This document shows, in pieces, positions 17,917 through 26,161 of a stretch of DNA of 64,000 nucleotides. This DNA is from Actinophytocola sp035995025 (GTDB lineage Bacteria; Actinomycetota; Actinomycetes; Mycobacteriales; Pseudonocardiaceae). Each line of letters opens with the position of its first letter. The stretch's first letter is position 1. The notes below the pieces were generated by a model. It worked only from the letters and a program-made list of their open reading frames with translations, made no database searches and was not told the DNA's origin. The translations under genes were made by a program, and so were the position numbers. The stretch is from NCBI GenBank assembly GCA_035995025.1, contig DASYKY010000050.1, forward strand, positions 48,034-112,033. The letters are read 5' to 3'.

Positions 17917-18016
17917 TCGCGAGTCCAACGTTCCCGTCCCGCGAGTCCAACGGTCCGGTGCGCAGAGACGCGGTTCGCGTGTTGGACTCGCGGTGCCGGA
18001 GTGTTGGACTCGCGAG
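17917..18016. repeat. GAGTCCAAC inverted-repeat cluster II
   Basis: Two direct copies (CTCGCGAGTCCAAC from 17917, CCGCGAGTCCAACG from about 17939) face two inverted copies (GTTGGACTCGCGG from about 17980 and GTTGGACTCGCGAG from 18003). The outer 14-base arms are perfectly complementary. The element occupies nearly the whole gap between the dehydrogenase and aminotransferase genes and matches the cluster at 12783-12916. Confidence 0.75.
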
Positions 18017-18029
18017 TGGAGGTGGGGTC

Positions 18030-19271
18030 GTGACTGGGGTGTCGGAGGTGGCGCTCGCGCTCGGCTCGCCGGTTCGCACCAAGTCGTGGCCGAACTGGCC
18101 GACCTACGGTGCCGAGGAGGCCCGGCTGCTGCGGGCCGCGGTCGACAGCGGCATCGGGTCCGCCGCGGACGGGCCGAGCAAGCTCGAGTTCGAGCGGCGC
18201 TGGGCGGAGTTCACCGCCTGCCGGCACGCCCTGGGCGTCACGAACGGCACGGTCACTTTGGAGATCGCGTTGCGGGCGCTGGGCATCGGCTCCGGTGACG
18301 AGGTGATCGTCCCGCCGTACACGTTCGCCGCCACCGCGACCGCCGTGCTGACCGTCGGCGCGCTGCCGGTGTTCGCCGACATCGAGCCGGACACGTACAA
18401 CATCGACCCCGCCGCGGTCGAGGCGAGCGTCACCGAGCGGACCAGGGCGGTGATCGCGGTGCACGTCGGCGGCGCGCCGGCCGACCTGGACGCGCTCACC
18501 GCGCTGTGCGGCCGGCACGGGATCGCGCTGATCGAGGACGCGGCACACGCCCACGGCGCCGTCTGGTCCGGCCGGCCGGTCGGCGGCTTCGGGGCGTTCG
18601 GCTCGTGGTCGTTCCAGGCGTCGAAGAACCTCAGCGCGGGCGAGGGAGGCGCGCTCACCACCGACGATGCCCAGCTCGCCGAGGCCGCGTGGGGCCTGCA
18701 CAACTGCGGCCGGCGCAAGGGCGAGCCGTGGTACCAGCACTTCGAGCTCGGCGCGAACCACCGGCTCACCGAGTGGGCGGCCGCGGTGCTGCTCGCCGGC
18801 CTCGACCGGCTGCCGGGCCAGATCGCCCGGCGCGAGGCTTGTGCGTCCTATTTGGACACCGAGCTGTCTACTGTGGATGGTCTGCGGCCGCTGGCCCGCG
18901 ATCCCAGGGTGGACACCCACGCCCACCACCTCTACCTGTTCCGCTACGACCCGGACGGGTTCGGCGGGCTGGCCCGCGACGGGTTCGTCGCCGCCATGAA
19001 CCACCACGGGATCCCCGCGGCCGCCGGCTACCCGACGCCGCTGTACCGGCAGCCGGTGTTCGCGCGGGCCAGGTTCGACCACCGCGCCACCGGCTGGACG
19101 GCGAGCAACCCGGCGACCGGCTACGGCGAGCTGCACCTGCCGGAATGCGAGCGCGCCTGCGCGCACACGGTGTGGCTGCCGCATTCGCTGCTGCTCGCGC
19201 CCCCGGCGGAGATGGCCGACGTGGTAACCGCGACCCACGAGATCCAGCGCACGGCAACGGCACGACATTGA
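18030..19271 (+). CDS. DegT/DnrJ/EryC1-family PLP aminotransferase
   Basis: 413 residues from GTG 18030, with GGAGGTGGGG upstream. The PLP Lys is Lys199 in QASKNLSAGEGG; other family marks are TNGTVTLEIAL, VIVPPYTFAATA and the EDAAHAHGA loop with the PLP-contacting Asp. Such enzymes transaminate keto sugars or keto-cyclitols with Glu or Gln as donor, or run in reverse. With the Gfo/Idh/MocA dehydrogenase and an importer, it may deaminate or make an amino sugar or amino-cyclitol. No other nucleotide-sugar genes are nearby, so a catabolic role is favoured. Confidence 0.88.
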   Translation: MTGVSEVALALGSPVRTKSWPNWPTYGAEEARLLRAAVDSGIGSAADGPSKLEFERRWAEFTACRHALGVTNGTVTLEIALRALGIGSGDEVIVPPYTFAATATAVLTVGALPVFADIEPDTYNIDPAAVEASVTERTRAVIAVHVGGAPADLDALTALCGRHGIALIEDAAHAHGAVWSGRPVGGFGAFGSWSFQASKNLSAGEGGALTTDDAQLAEAAWGLHNCGRRKGEPWYQHFELGANHRLTEWAAAVLLAGLDRLPGQIARREACASYLDTELSTVDGLRPLARDPRVDTHAHHLYLFRYDPDGFGGLARDGFVAAMNHHGIPAAAGYPTPLYRQPVFARARFDHRATGWTASNPATGYGELHLPECERACAHTVWLPHSLLLAPPAEMADVVTATHEIQRTATARH

Positions 19272-19294
19272 AAGCCGAGCGCTCCACAACGGAA

Positions 19295-19389
19295 CCTCAG
19301 GGGAACGTGACGCAACCCGGCCACAAGCACGCGCCCACCCGCACCGATGACCGAAACGCAACCAGCACACAAAAATTCCGGAGAGGCGG
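19295..19389 (+). repeat. Conserved ~95-bp element, copy B
   Basis: Near-colinear copy of 1101-1196, starting with the identical 19 bases CCTCAGGGGAACGTGACGC and ending AATTCCGGAGAGGCGG. It lies between the aminotransferase stop and the probable start of the lyase gene. If translated in the lyase frame it would give a polar peptide unrelated to that of copy A. Confidence 0.6.
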
Positions 19390-19411
19390 AACAGAGACCG
19401 AGGCCGGGCTG

Positions 19412-21298
19412 GTGGCCGCGCTCGACCTGGACCGTTCCGACCAGGCCGCCGTTCGCGCGGCTCCCGACACCGGCGCCGCGGTGGACGCGCTGCTCGCCCA
19501 CCTTGTCAAGGCTGGCCGGCGCCCGGTACCCGCGTTCGCTGACGTGGTGGCCGGGTACGGCGCGGACGAGCGAGCTCGCGTCGAGAAGGCCGCCGGCGCC
19601 GCGGCGGGGGAACGTCGCCTGTTCACCGACCGGGGCATCGGCCGCTCCGCGCTCTACGGCTTCCACTATCTGATGTGGACACAACCACTGCTCGAGCGGT
19701 ACCTGCTGTCCGGCGAGGAGGATTGGCTGCGGCGCTGGGAGGAGATCTTCCTTCGCTGGCACGGAAGTCGCGACGACGTGCGCGGCGACTGGCCGGGGCT
19801 GGACGTCGTCTGGTACACGCTCGGCGTCGGCGTGCGGACGCCGCTGTTCGTCAACGCGCTCGACGTCGGCGGCACCGCGCTCGGGCGCGACACGCGCGTG
19901 CGGCTGCTGTGCTCGATCCTGGGTGGCGCGCGCTGGCTCGCCGAGGAGCACGAGGTGTACCGCCCGGGCAACTGGCAGGTCGTCGGCGCTAGCACGCTGC
20001 TGTGCCTCGGCGCGCTGTTCCCGGAGTTCACCGAGTCGGCCGGCTGGGTCGCGACGGGCCGGGCCAGGATCTCCGAGCACCTCGCCCGCGACGTGCACGT
20101 CGACGGCGGGCATCACGAACGCTCGCCGGGCTACCACCGGCTGTGCGTCGACGTCCTGCACCGGGCCGCGCTGCACGCCGAGCGGTACCTCGACTGGTCG
20201 CTCGGCACGGACGAGCGGCTGGTCGCCATGTGCGACTGGCTGGTGGCGATGGCGACGCCGGAGGGGTGGCTGCCGCCGTTCCAGGACACCGGGCAGGTCG
20301 CGGCCGGCCCGTTGCTGGTAGTCGGGCACCGGTGGGCGCGCCGGCCGGAGTACAAGGCGATCGCCTCGGCCACCATGCCGGCCGAGGCGATCGAGCAGAT
20401 CCTCGCCGGGCTTCCCGCGCTGGACGGGGTGCCGGCCACGCGCGCGTGGGCGGACGCGCCCGCGGGCGAGGCGAAGGCGCTCGGCACGTGGCTCGCCGGC
20501 AGCAGGTACTTCGTCAGCAGGTCCGGCTGGCGGCCGGGGTCGCTGTACGCGGCGATGAACTGTGGGCCGCACGTGCCGCACGAGCTGGAGTCGCACAGCC
20601 ACCGCGCCTGCCTCGACCTGGTGCTGTGGGGGCACGCCCGGCCACTGGCATGGGAAGCCGGCGGCCCCGACAGCTACGACGACCCGGACTACCACGACTG
20701 GTTCCAGGCGTCGCGCGCGCACGGCACCGTGTTGTTCGCCGGCCGCTCGCCGCGGTTCGACGACGGCGCGACCGTGGACGCCGTCGCCTTCCGCCCGGAG
20801 CTGGACCTGATCGCCGCGCACCACGACGGCTGGGGCGTGCGGCATCGGCGGACCCTGCTCGCGATACGGCCGGCCGGCACGCTGCCGGGCTACTGGCTGG
20901 TGCACGACGAGGTGGCGGCCGACGACGGGTGGCGGTGGCTGCTGCACGGGCGCAGCGCCTGGCGGCGGACCGGCCCGGCGACGTTCGTGTCCACCGAGGC
21001 GCCGGGGCTGCTGGTCCACGTCACGGGTTCCCCCGAGGTGACGATGTCGGTCGGCCGCGCCGCCTACCCGGATGCGGCCGGGCCGTACTGGGGCGAGCTG
21101 CACGGCCTGGAGCTGGCGCCGCGCGGCCGGGTGCTGACCGCGCTGCTGTTGCCGTTCGCGACGACGCCGCCCGAGGTGGCGGTGACCGAGCCGGAGCGGG
21201 GTCTGCCGCGCGCCGACTGGGGCGACACGGTCGACGAGCTCGGCATCCGGCAGTGGAGCCGCTCCGGCGTGGGCCGGCTGCCACGCGTCCGGTGGTGA
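19412..21298 (+). CDS. Heparinase II/III-like polysaccharide lyase or glycosidase
   Basis: About 628 residues from GTG 19412. The N-terminal two-thirds form an alpha-toroid (NWQVVGAST, GGHHERSPGYH), and the C-terminal beta-sandwich begins with HELESHSHRACLD, as in heparinase II/III and PL15/PL21-type proteins that cleave acidic polysaccharides. No signal peptide is seen, so it would act on imported oligosaccharides in the cytoplasm. The frame is open upstream, but that DNA is a repeated element; GTG 19308 is an alternative start. With the importer, dehydrogenase and aminotransferase it suggests use of an amino- or uronic-sugar oligomer. Confidence 0.75.
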   Translation: MAALDLDRSDQAAVRAAPDTGAAVDALLAHLVKAGRRPVPAFADVVAGYGADERARVEKAAGAAAGERRLFTDRGIGRSALYGFHYLMWTQPLLERYLLSGEEDWLRRWEEIFLRWHGSRDDVRGDWPGLDVVWYTLGVGVRTPLFVNALDVGGTALGRDTRVRLLCSILGGARWLAEEHEVYRPGNWQVVGASTLLCLGALFPEFTESAGWVATGRARISEHLARDVHVDGGHHERSPGYHRLCVDVLHRAALHAERYLDWSLGTDERLVAMCDWLVAMATPEGWLPPFQDTGQVAAGPLLVVGHRWARRPEYKAIASATMPAEAIEQILAGLPALDGVPATRAWADAPAGEAKALGTWLAGSRYFVSRSGWRPGSLYAAMNCGPHVPHELESHSHRACLDLVLWGHARPLAWEAGGPDSYDDPDYHDWFQASRAHGTVLFAGRSPRFDDGATVDAVAFRPELDLIAAHHDGWGVRHRRTLLAIRPAGTLPGYWLVHDEVAADDGWRWLLHGRSAWRRTGPATFVSTEAPGLLVHVTGSPEVTMSVGRAAYPDAAGPYWGELHGLELAPRGRVLTALLLPFATTPPEVAVTEPERGLPRADWGDTVDELGIRQWSRSGVGRLPRVRW

Positions 21299-21578
21299 AG
21301 TAGAAACACTCGATGCCCTTCGCGCCCAGCTCGCACACGTGGCCCGACAGTCCTTTGTGGTCAAAAATGCCGGTGCCGTATGAGCCGAAGTTCGATGGTT
21401 GGCGGGCTCCGTTTCGGGTGAACTGCGGATAGCCCATGACCCTGCTGTCTGCGAAAGGGAGTCCATGCACGAACCCGACGCGGTTCGCCGCGATCTTCGA
21501 TCGGCACGCGGCGCACATCCAGGAGCCGGCCGCTCACCACTGGCTACTCCTCGACTGATCGCGGCGTGGAGGAGCACC
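21299..21578. other. Gene-remnant region
   Basis: No intact gene. On the plus strand at about 21472-21557 a frame reads PTRFAAIFDRHAAHIQ and stops, which resembles the start of an ECF sigma-factor region 2. On the minus strand from about 21440 down to 21300 a frame with balanced composition (GSYGTGIFDHKGLSGHV, KGIECFYFTTG) looks like the end of some protein I cannot name. Both appear decayed. Confidence 0.35.
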
Positions 21579-21842
21579 ATGCCGGGTGTGAAGCTGAAGC
21601 TCGACCTGCATGAGATCCACAACCGCGGCGCGGAGATCGACCGAGCCTTGCGGGCGATCATCGACGAAGCAGTGGCGAAGAAGGCGCCTCTGGTGGAGAT
21701 CATCCCGGGCAAGGGATCCGGCGCGTTGAAGAAGCACGTGCTGCGCTTCCTCGATCGCAAGGAGATCAAGGCGCTCTACCATCGGGTGGAGAAGGACTCG
21801 GACAACTTCGGTCGGGTCTTCGTGCACTTCCGCTGGAAGTAG
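21579..21842 (+). CDS. Stand-alone Smr-domain protein
   Basis: 87 residues, essentially one Smr domain: KLDLHEIHNRG (the LDLH motif), VEIIPGKGSGALKKHV (the GxGxGxLK-like loop) and a C-terminal strand VFVHFRW. Smr domains bind or nick nucleic acids; small actinomycete forms have unknown targets. GGAGGAG lies six bases before the ATG. It follows gene remnants and converges with the crotonase gene. Confidence 0.85.
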   Translation: MPGVKLKLDLHEIHNRGAEIDRALRAIIDEAVAKKAPLVEIIPGKGSGALKKHVLRFLDRKEIKALYHRVEKDSDNFGRVFVHFRWK

Positions 21843-21871
21843 GTGCCTCGCCGCAATGGCCGTTTATCCGG

Positions 21872-22759
21872 TCAGGGCTCGATGACGTGGCCACGGTCGG
21901 GCTTGCGGTCCGTTGGGGCCTGGCTGTAGTCGCCGAACGGTCCGTCGCGTCGGGCCACCGCGGCGCCGACACCGTCGGTCCCGGCGAGTTCGATGAAGCG
22001 ATGCGCATCGGGAGTGTTGCGCATGAGGCCGTCGAGTATCGGGCCGAGGGTCTGAGTGGATGCGAGGCCCATGTTGTCGTAGGCCTGGTTGACGATCAGC
22101 TTCATGGCTGCCAGCTGTGCGGCCGGGATGCTGGCCAGCCGCGCCGCCGTGTCCGCGACCTCGGCCTCCAGTTCCTCGAACGGGACGGCCTTGTTGATCA
22201 GCCCGATGTCGGCGGCCTCGCTGCCGGACAGCGGTTTGCCCGTCAGCGCGTACTCCTTCGCCCGGGTCAGGCCGAGTCGGTAGATCCACATGCCGGACAG
22301 GTAGGAGCCCCACAGCCGTGAGTACGGCGTGCCGATCTGGGCGTCGGAGGCGGCGATGACGAGATCGGCGCACAGCGCGGTGTCGCTGCCACCACCGACG
22401 CACCATCCGTGCACCTGGGCGATGACCGGCTTGGGGCATCGCCACATGGACATGAACCGTTGGGTCGGGCCGAAGCCGAAGGTGCCCTGGAAATCCTTGC
22501 CCGGGTCCCACTTGCCGTCGGTGGTGAGGTCGTCGTCCCAGTGGTGGAACCCGCCGCCGAAGTCGTAGCCCGCGCAGAACGCCCGACCGGCGCCGCGCAC
22601 GACGACTACCTTCACCGACCGGTCGTGCACCGCGGCGGTGATGGCGTTCTCGAACTCCTCGGGCATCGGCGGCACGATCGTGTTCAGGTGATCCGGTCGG
22701 TTCAGGGTGATCGTCGCTACCGCGTTCGCCACGTCGAGCAGGATCGTCTCGTAGGTCAT
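21872..22759 (-). CDS. Crotonase/enoyl-CoA hydratase family protein
   Basis: 295 residues. The crotonase fold is clear: ITLNRPDHLNT, the first oxyanion-hole segment GAGRAFCAGYDF and the second, GWCVGGGSDTALCADL, with GTPYSRLWG after it. Glu residues used by classical hydratases are not obvious, so the reaction on the acyl-CoA cannot be set. ATG 22759 overlaps head-to-head with the start of the broken GNAT gene. No pathway neighbours point to a substrate. Confidence 0.85.
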   Translation of the reverse strand: MTYETILLDVANAVATITLNRPDHLNTIVPPMPEEFENAITAAVHDRSVKVVVVRGAGRAFCAGYDFGGGFHHWDDDLTTDGKWDPGKDFQGTFGFGPTQRFMSMWRCPKPVIAQVHGWCVGGGSDTALCADLVIAASDAQIGTPYSRLWGSYLSGMWIYRLGLTRAKEYALTGKPLSGSEAADIGLINKAVPFEELEAEVADTAARLASIPAAQLAAMKLIVNQAYDNMGLASTQTLGPILDGLMRNTPDAHRFIELAGTDGVGAAVARRDGPFGDYSQAPTDRKPDRGHVIEP

Positions 22760-23119
22760 GCACACACGTCTACCATCAGGCAGGACTGAGCGGCTCGTGC
22801 TTCGCGAGACCGAGGCCCGGGACCGTGCGGCGTTCATCGAGCTGTTCGCCTCGCTGAGGTGGGCACCTACATCGGTGGCCCCCGATCGCGCGATGAGCTC
22901 GAGCGCGCGTTACCTGAGATGCCCGGGCGGCGCCCCGGCCTGTTCGTGATCGATCTCGACGGTGCGATGATCGGCACGGTCACGCTTGATCGGCGCGGCG
23001 CGCAGCGTCCGGGACACGTCCGTCCGGATGCCGGGGAGGCCTAGCTCGGCTACATGTTCCTGCCGCAGGCGTGGGGATGCGGGTACGCGGTCGAGGCGTG
23101 CGCGGCGGCACTCGACTGA
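22758..23119 (+). pseudogene. Broken GNAT acetyltransferase gene
   Basis: The first frame gives GRTERLVLRETEARDRAAF, the usual start of RimJ/RimL-type GNAT enzymes. Near 22855 the family pattern moves to another frame (EVGTYIGGPRSRDELERAL, FVIDLDGAMIGTVTL), then meets TAG at 23041, then continues as LGYMFLPQAWGCGYAVEA, the acetyl-CoA loop, before a terminal TGA. One frameshift and one in-frame stop mark it as a pseudogene; the C-terminal strands are missing. Confidence 0.7.
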
Positions 23120-23166
23120 GGTTGGAAATGCCGCAGTGATCACCACGGCGGGAGCTAGACTGGGGA

Positions 23167-23595
23167 GTGGCTCTCACGCATAAGGAAACCTTCGAACGGT
23201 ACGTGTATGCCGGTGCGATCACCCGGAACCCGGACGCGATCGCCGCGATGTTCACCGACGATGGCGTGTACGACGCGCCGCTGGTTCCCGGCGGCCACCC
23301 GCTGCACCGGCGCCTGGTGGGCCGCGACGCGATCCGGACCGGAATCGGCGTGTATCACCGGCAACCGACCTACCAGGGCACGATGAACGTGGAACGGACC
23401 GCCTACGTCCTGCACGACACCCCGGATCCCGACGTCTTCATTGCCGAGATCGACGTCGCCTTCGACGAAGCAGACGGACGGCGGACGACGATGTCGCTCG
23501 TGCAGATCTTTCGTCTCCGCGACGGGCAGATCGCCATGCTTCGCGACTACTTCGCCGAGCTGCCATCTGTCGCCTCCGACAGCCACTCGAGCTGA
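23167..23595 (+). CDS. NTF2-like (SnoaL-fold) protein
   Basis: 142 residues from GTG 23167, preceded by CTGGGGAG. The NTF2/SnoaL fold is seen in FERYVYAGAITRNPDAIAAM, FTDDGVYDAPL and a C-terminal QIFRLRDGQIAMLRDYF. The fold covers isomerases, cyclases and binding proteins, so no reaction is assigned. It stands about 1.7 kb before the SgcJ-like NTF2 gene but is separated by a secreted-protein gene on the other strand, so membership in the enediyne cluster is uncertain. Confidence 0.75.
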   Translation: MALTHKETFERYVYAGAITRNPDAIAAMFTDDGVYDAPLVPGGHPLHRRLVGRDAIRTGIGVYHRQPTYQGTMNVERTAYVLHDTPDPDVFIAEIDVAFDEADGRRTTMSLVQIFRLRDGQIAMLRDYFAELPSVASDSHSS

Positions 23596-23677
23596 TCCCT
23601 TGGGTTGGGCAGCTTTACTCGAGTTCGGTCACGGTCGCCTCGCCGACAGCCTGCGCCCCGGCGCGCTGACGACGGAA

Positions 23678-25036
23678 TCACCCGATCTTGTAGCTCAGCC
23701 GGTAGTGGCCCCCGTGTTTCTTGAACGTCATGATCCCGTCCCCGCTGCCGGGGTCGAGCGTCTTCTCGCCGAGGTAGTCGTCGCCGCTTTCCGGGTCCCT
23801 TTCGTACAGTTTCACCGACACCCTGCCGGTGAACTGGACCGTCTTGTCGATCTTTTTCCGGTCGCCTTGGTCGATCTGGACGTTCTTCCCGAGCTTCTGG
23901 TCCTCGACCTTGATCGTGATCTCGTCATTGCCGCCGCTGTCCTGCTGGTTCTTGCTGTGCAGCGTGCCAAGGTGGATGCGGCCGCCCGGTATCGCGGTCA
24001 GATCGCCGAGTTTCGCCTTGTTCGCGCCGTCGATCACGTTGCGGGCTCGCTTACCGTTGTTGCCGTTGTACTCGTCCGAGCCGGACTCGAACAGCAGGTA
24101 GGCGTTGTCACCATCGGTGGCGAGCCCCTCGGCCATGCTCGGCGCGCGGAAACACCGTACCGACGCCTTGTCGAGGTTCGTCTCGGCGCTGTCGGTGACC
24201 CAGACGTTGCTGCGCTTGGTCCTGATATGCGAGGAACTGAAGATGAAGCGCCTACCCGCCAGTGTCACGCCCTGAGTCTTCGCCGGAACCTCCCACCTCA
24301 GCCCGTTGCCGTCGTCCTTTCGGTCCAAGGACAAGGACCCGTCACCCGCGATCGTGTAGCGGTACATCCAGTCGCGGCGCTTGTTGTTGAACAGGCCCGC
24401 GTAGAGCTTGCGGTCACCGCTGTCGGTGGTCAGGAAGGAGGTGCCGTACAGGTGCTTGGTGACCCTGGCCGGGTCGATCTTCGGGGTCTTCTCCGTGTCC
24501 GAGTCCTGTGACTCCCGCATGGCCTTGCGAAGAGCGGACTTCTTGAAAGTCCGGATGGTGTGCGGGCCGTCGGACACGAACAGCCAGTCACCGTGTAGCG
24601 CGATCCCACCGGCGTGGTAGGACTCGAGCTGGACGATGCCCACGGTCGCGCTCTTGTCGTTGCGTTTCGGGTCGAGCCCGACGATGATCGCGTCTCGCGT
24701 CCCGCTGTCATAGGCCGTGGCCAGCAACAGATCGGCCTTGCCGTCCCAGTTCTTCCAGTACGTGAGACCCTGTGGGGTGAACTGGCTCAGCTCGCTGTAG
24801 CGCAGGTCTGGTCCCGGCTTGAACCGCTCGTCGTACATGTACGAGGCGGACCTGCCGTCGTAGCGATCCAGGTCCTCGCGGTCGCTCGTCGCGGCCTCGC
24901 ACTTGACGCTCGTCGTGGCCTCGGGCGGTTTCCTGCCGTCGGCCGCGTCGGCCGCGTCGGCGGTACCCGACGCGGTGCCGAACAGCAGCGTCGCACCGAT
25001 TGTCGCGACAGTCGTCCGCCGAACAAGCGTGGTCAT
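23678..25036 (-). CDS. Secreted protein, probable beta-propeller
   Basis: 452 residues. A signal peptide (LLFGTASGTADAADAADG) ends near residue 30. The mature protein has repeated strand groups: LTYWKNWDGKADLLLATAY, GGIALHGDWLFVSDG, TQGVTLAGRRFIFSSS and MAEGLATDGDNAYLLFES, consistent with a propeller of about six blades, and a beta-rich C-terminal domain. ATG 25036 has GGGAGGGGG upstream. Similar secreted proteins occur in Streptomyces without known function. It sits outside, but next to, the inferred left edge of the enediyne cluster. Confidence 0.75.
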   Translation of the reverse strand: MTTLVRRTTVATIGATLLFGTASGTADAADAADGRKPPEATTSVKCEAATSDREDLDRYDGRSASYMYDERFKPGPDLRYSELSQFTPQGLTYWKNWDGKADLLLATAYDSGTRDAIIVGLDPKRNDKSATVGIVQLESYHAGGIALHGDWLFVSDGPHTIRTFKKSALRKAMRESQDSDTEKTPKIDPARVTKHLYGTSFLTTDSGDRKLYAGLFNNKRRDWMYRYTIAGDGSLSLDRKDDGNGLRWEVPAKTQGVTLAGRRFIFSSSHIRTKRSNVWVTDSAETNLDKASVRCFRAPSMAEGLATDGDNAYLLFESGSDEYNGNNGKRARNVIDGANKAKLGDLTAIPGGRIHLGTLHSKNQQDSGGNDEITIKVEDQKLGKNVQIDQGDRKKIDKTVQFTGRVSVKLYERDPESGDDYLGEKTLDPGSGDGIMTFKKHGGHYRLSYKIG

Positions 25037-25160
25037 AGAGTCCCCCTCCCCTCCCAGCATCCTTGTGACAGACCGGACGCTACGAGGGCCGGCTACGCCG
25101 AAGCTAAGCCGCGGCTAAGCGCCGAACGCAGCCACCCTGCTCGTCCGTCCGCGCAGGCAC

Positions 25161-25188
25161 TCGACCTGCCGCGGGCCGGGCAGGTCGA
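25161..25188. terminator. Hairpin, 10-bp perfect stem
   Basis: TCGACCTGCC pairs with GGCAGGTCGA around an 8-base loop. It lies in the gap upstream of the secreted-protein gene and downstream of the SgcJ-like gene, so it may end transcription of the latter together with the next hairpin. Confidence 0.5.
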
Positions 25189-25246
25189 CGTCGCCGTCGT
25201 ACCTGCTCGGCCGCTGGAAGACGCGGCTGCGCCCTGGGATAGGTCA

Positions 25247-25279
25247 GGCCGCCACGCGTGAGATTCGCGCGTGGCGGCC
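25247..25279. terminator. Strong hairpin, 12-bp perfect stem
   Basis: GGCCGCCACGCG pairs perfectly with CGCGTGGCGGCC across a 9-base loop. It sits 20 bases after the stop of the SgcJ-like gene on the minus strand and is the likely terminator of that gene. Confidence 0.75.
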
Positions 25280-25298
25280 CGCTCGTCCCGCTTCCACG

Positions 25299-25730
25299 TC
25301 AGGCTGCTCGCTCCTGACCTCCACTGGCGGCGGTCACGTCGTGGCGCGGGGTGTTCTGGTACGCGACCAACCGCCACTCGCCGTCCTGCCGGACCGCGAG
25401 CCAGGAGGCACGGATCGCGCTGCCCTCGGACACCTCGGTCGCACCGGACTCCAGGACACCGCCGTTGCTCAGCAGGATCGCCGTGTCCGGTCCGAGGGAC
25501 CGGATGCTGATCGGCGTGCCGGTCACCTGGGTGCCTTTGTATCGCCCCTCGAAGGCCTCCGCCATGTAGGCGCGAACCTCGTCACGGCCCTCGCAGTACA
25601 CGCCGGCCAGGATCATGGTGCCGTCGTCGGTGAACACGCTGGCGAAGCTGTCCGCGTCCTGGTGAGCCCAGGCGGCCACGACCTTCTCGGTCAGGGCGGC
25701 GATCGCGGCCTTGTCCGCGTCGGTGGTCAT
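25299..25730 (-). CDS. SgcJ/EcaC-like NTF2-fold protein of enediyne biosynthesis
   Basis: 143 residues. It matches the SgcJ/EcaC group in layout: ALTEKVVAAWAHQDADSFASVF, TDDGTMILAGVYCEGRDEV, YMAEAFEGRYKG and a C-terminal WRLVAYQNTPRH. SgcJ is an NTF2-like protein of the nine-membered enediyne C-1027 cluster and is thought to act with the enediyne polyketide synthase on its early product. Finding it here, 10 kb from the synthase, marks the probable left edge of the cluster. It is monocistronic, followed by a strong hairpin. Confidence 0.75.
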   Translation of the reverse strand: MTTDADKAAIAALTEKVVAAWAHQDADSFASVFTDDGTMILAGVYCEGRDEVRAYMAEAFEGRYKGTQVTGTPISIRSLGPDTAILLSNGGVLESGATEVSEGSAIRASWLAVRQDGEWRLVAYQNTPRHDVTAASGGQERAA

Positions 25731-26161
25731 GCCGTACTTCCTCTCTGTCGATCGACGAACTCGGGGCTAGACGGACAACCCGGCGTTGCGCGGCCGGCCT
25801 GCGTGCGATCGTCTGTCTCGAGACTGCCCTTGCCGGATCGGGAGTGCATCTCCCGGCGTGCGCGTTGTCCCACCGGCACGATGCCGCAATGTCCACTTGC
25901 GACGGTCTGGCCGACGGCCGCCCGCTTCGAGACTGTGCGCAATGCCGGAGATGCCGCGCGCGGCGGCTGGTGTGAGGCTGGCCGCATGGGCGGCTTCGAG
26001 GGCAAGACCGTGCTCATTACCGGAGGTGGGACCGGAATCGGTGGTGGAGCGCGTCCTGTCCGATGAACTGGAGCCTGTCATCCCGCCCGGCCACTCCCAC
26101 ATGTAACTTATCCGGTTCCGTCCCGACGCACGCGAGTCGGCCGAGCAGGAGGAGCGCACAC
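25731..26161. other. Divergent intergenic region
   Basis: 431 bases between the SgcJ-like gene and the acyltransferase gene, expected to hold both promoters. Inside it lies a short-chain dehydrogenase remnant (listed separately). No convincing RNA gene was seen. Confidence 0.4.
25986..26106 (+). pseudogene. Remnant of a short-chain dehydrogenase gene
   Basis: ATG 25986 begins GGFEGKTVLITGGGTGIG, the unmistakable NAD(P)-binding start of an SDR enzyme. After about 19 codons similarity ends; a different frame (VVERVLSDELEPVIPPGHS) runs to a stop at 26106. The rest of the enzyme is absent, as after an internal deletion. Confidence 0.6.

Noticed and set aside
16868..19271. Part of the enediyne sugar pathway
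   Set aside because: The dehydrogenase and aminotransferase genes are tied by overlap and direction to an uptake system 17 kb from the enediyne core, and no nucleotide-sugar enzyme is near.
19121..21769. Minus-strand frame of about 880 codons over the heparinase-like gene
   Set aside because: Shadow frame with biased composition; the plus strand carries clear family motifs.
23167..23595. Second SgcJ-type gene of the cluster
   Set aside because: It has the same broad fold, but motifs differ and an unrelated secreted-protein gene separates it from the cluster.
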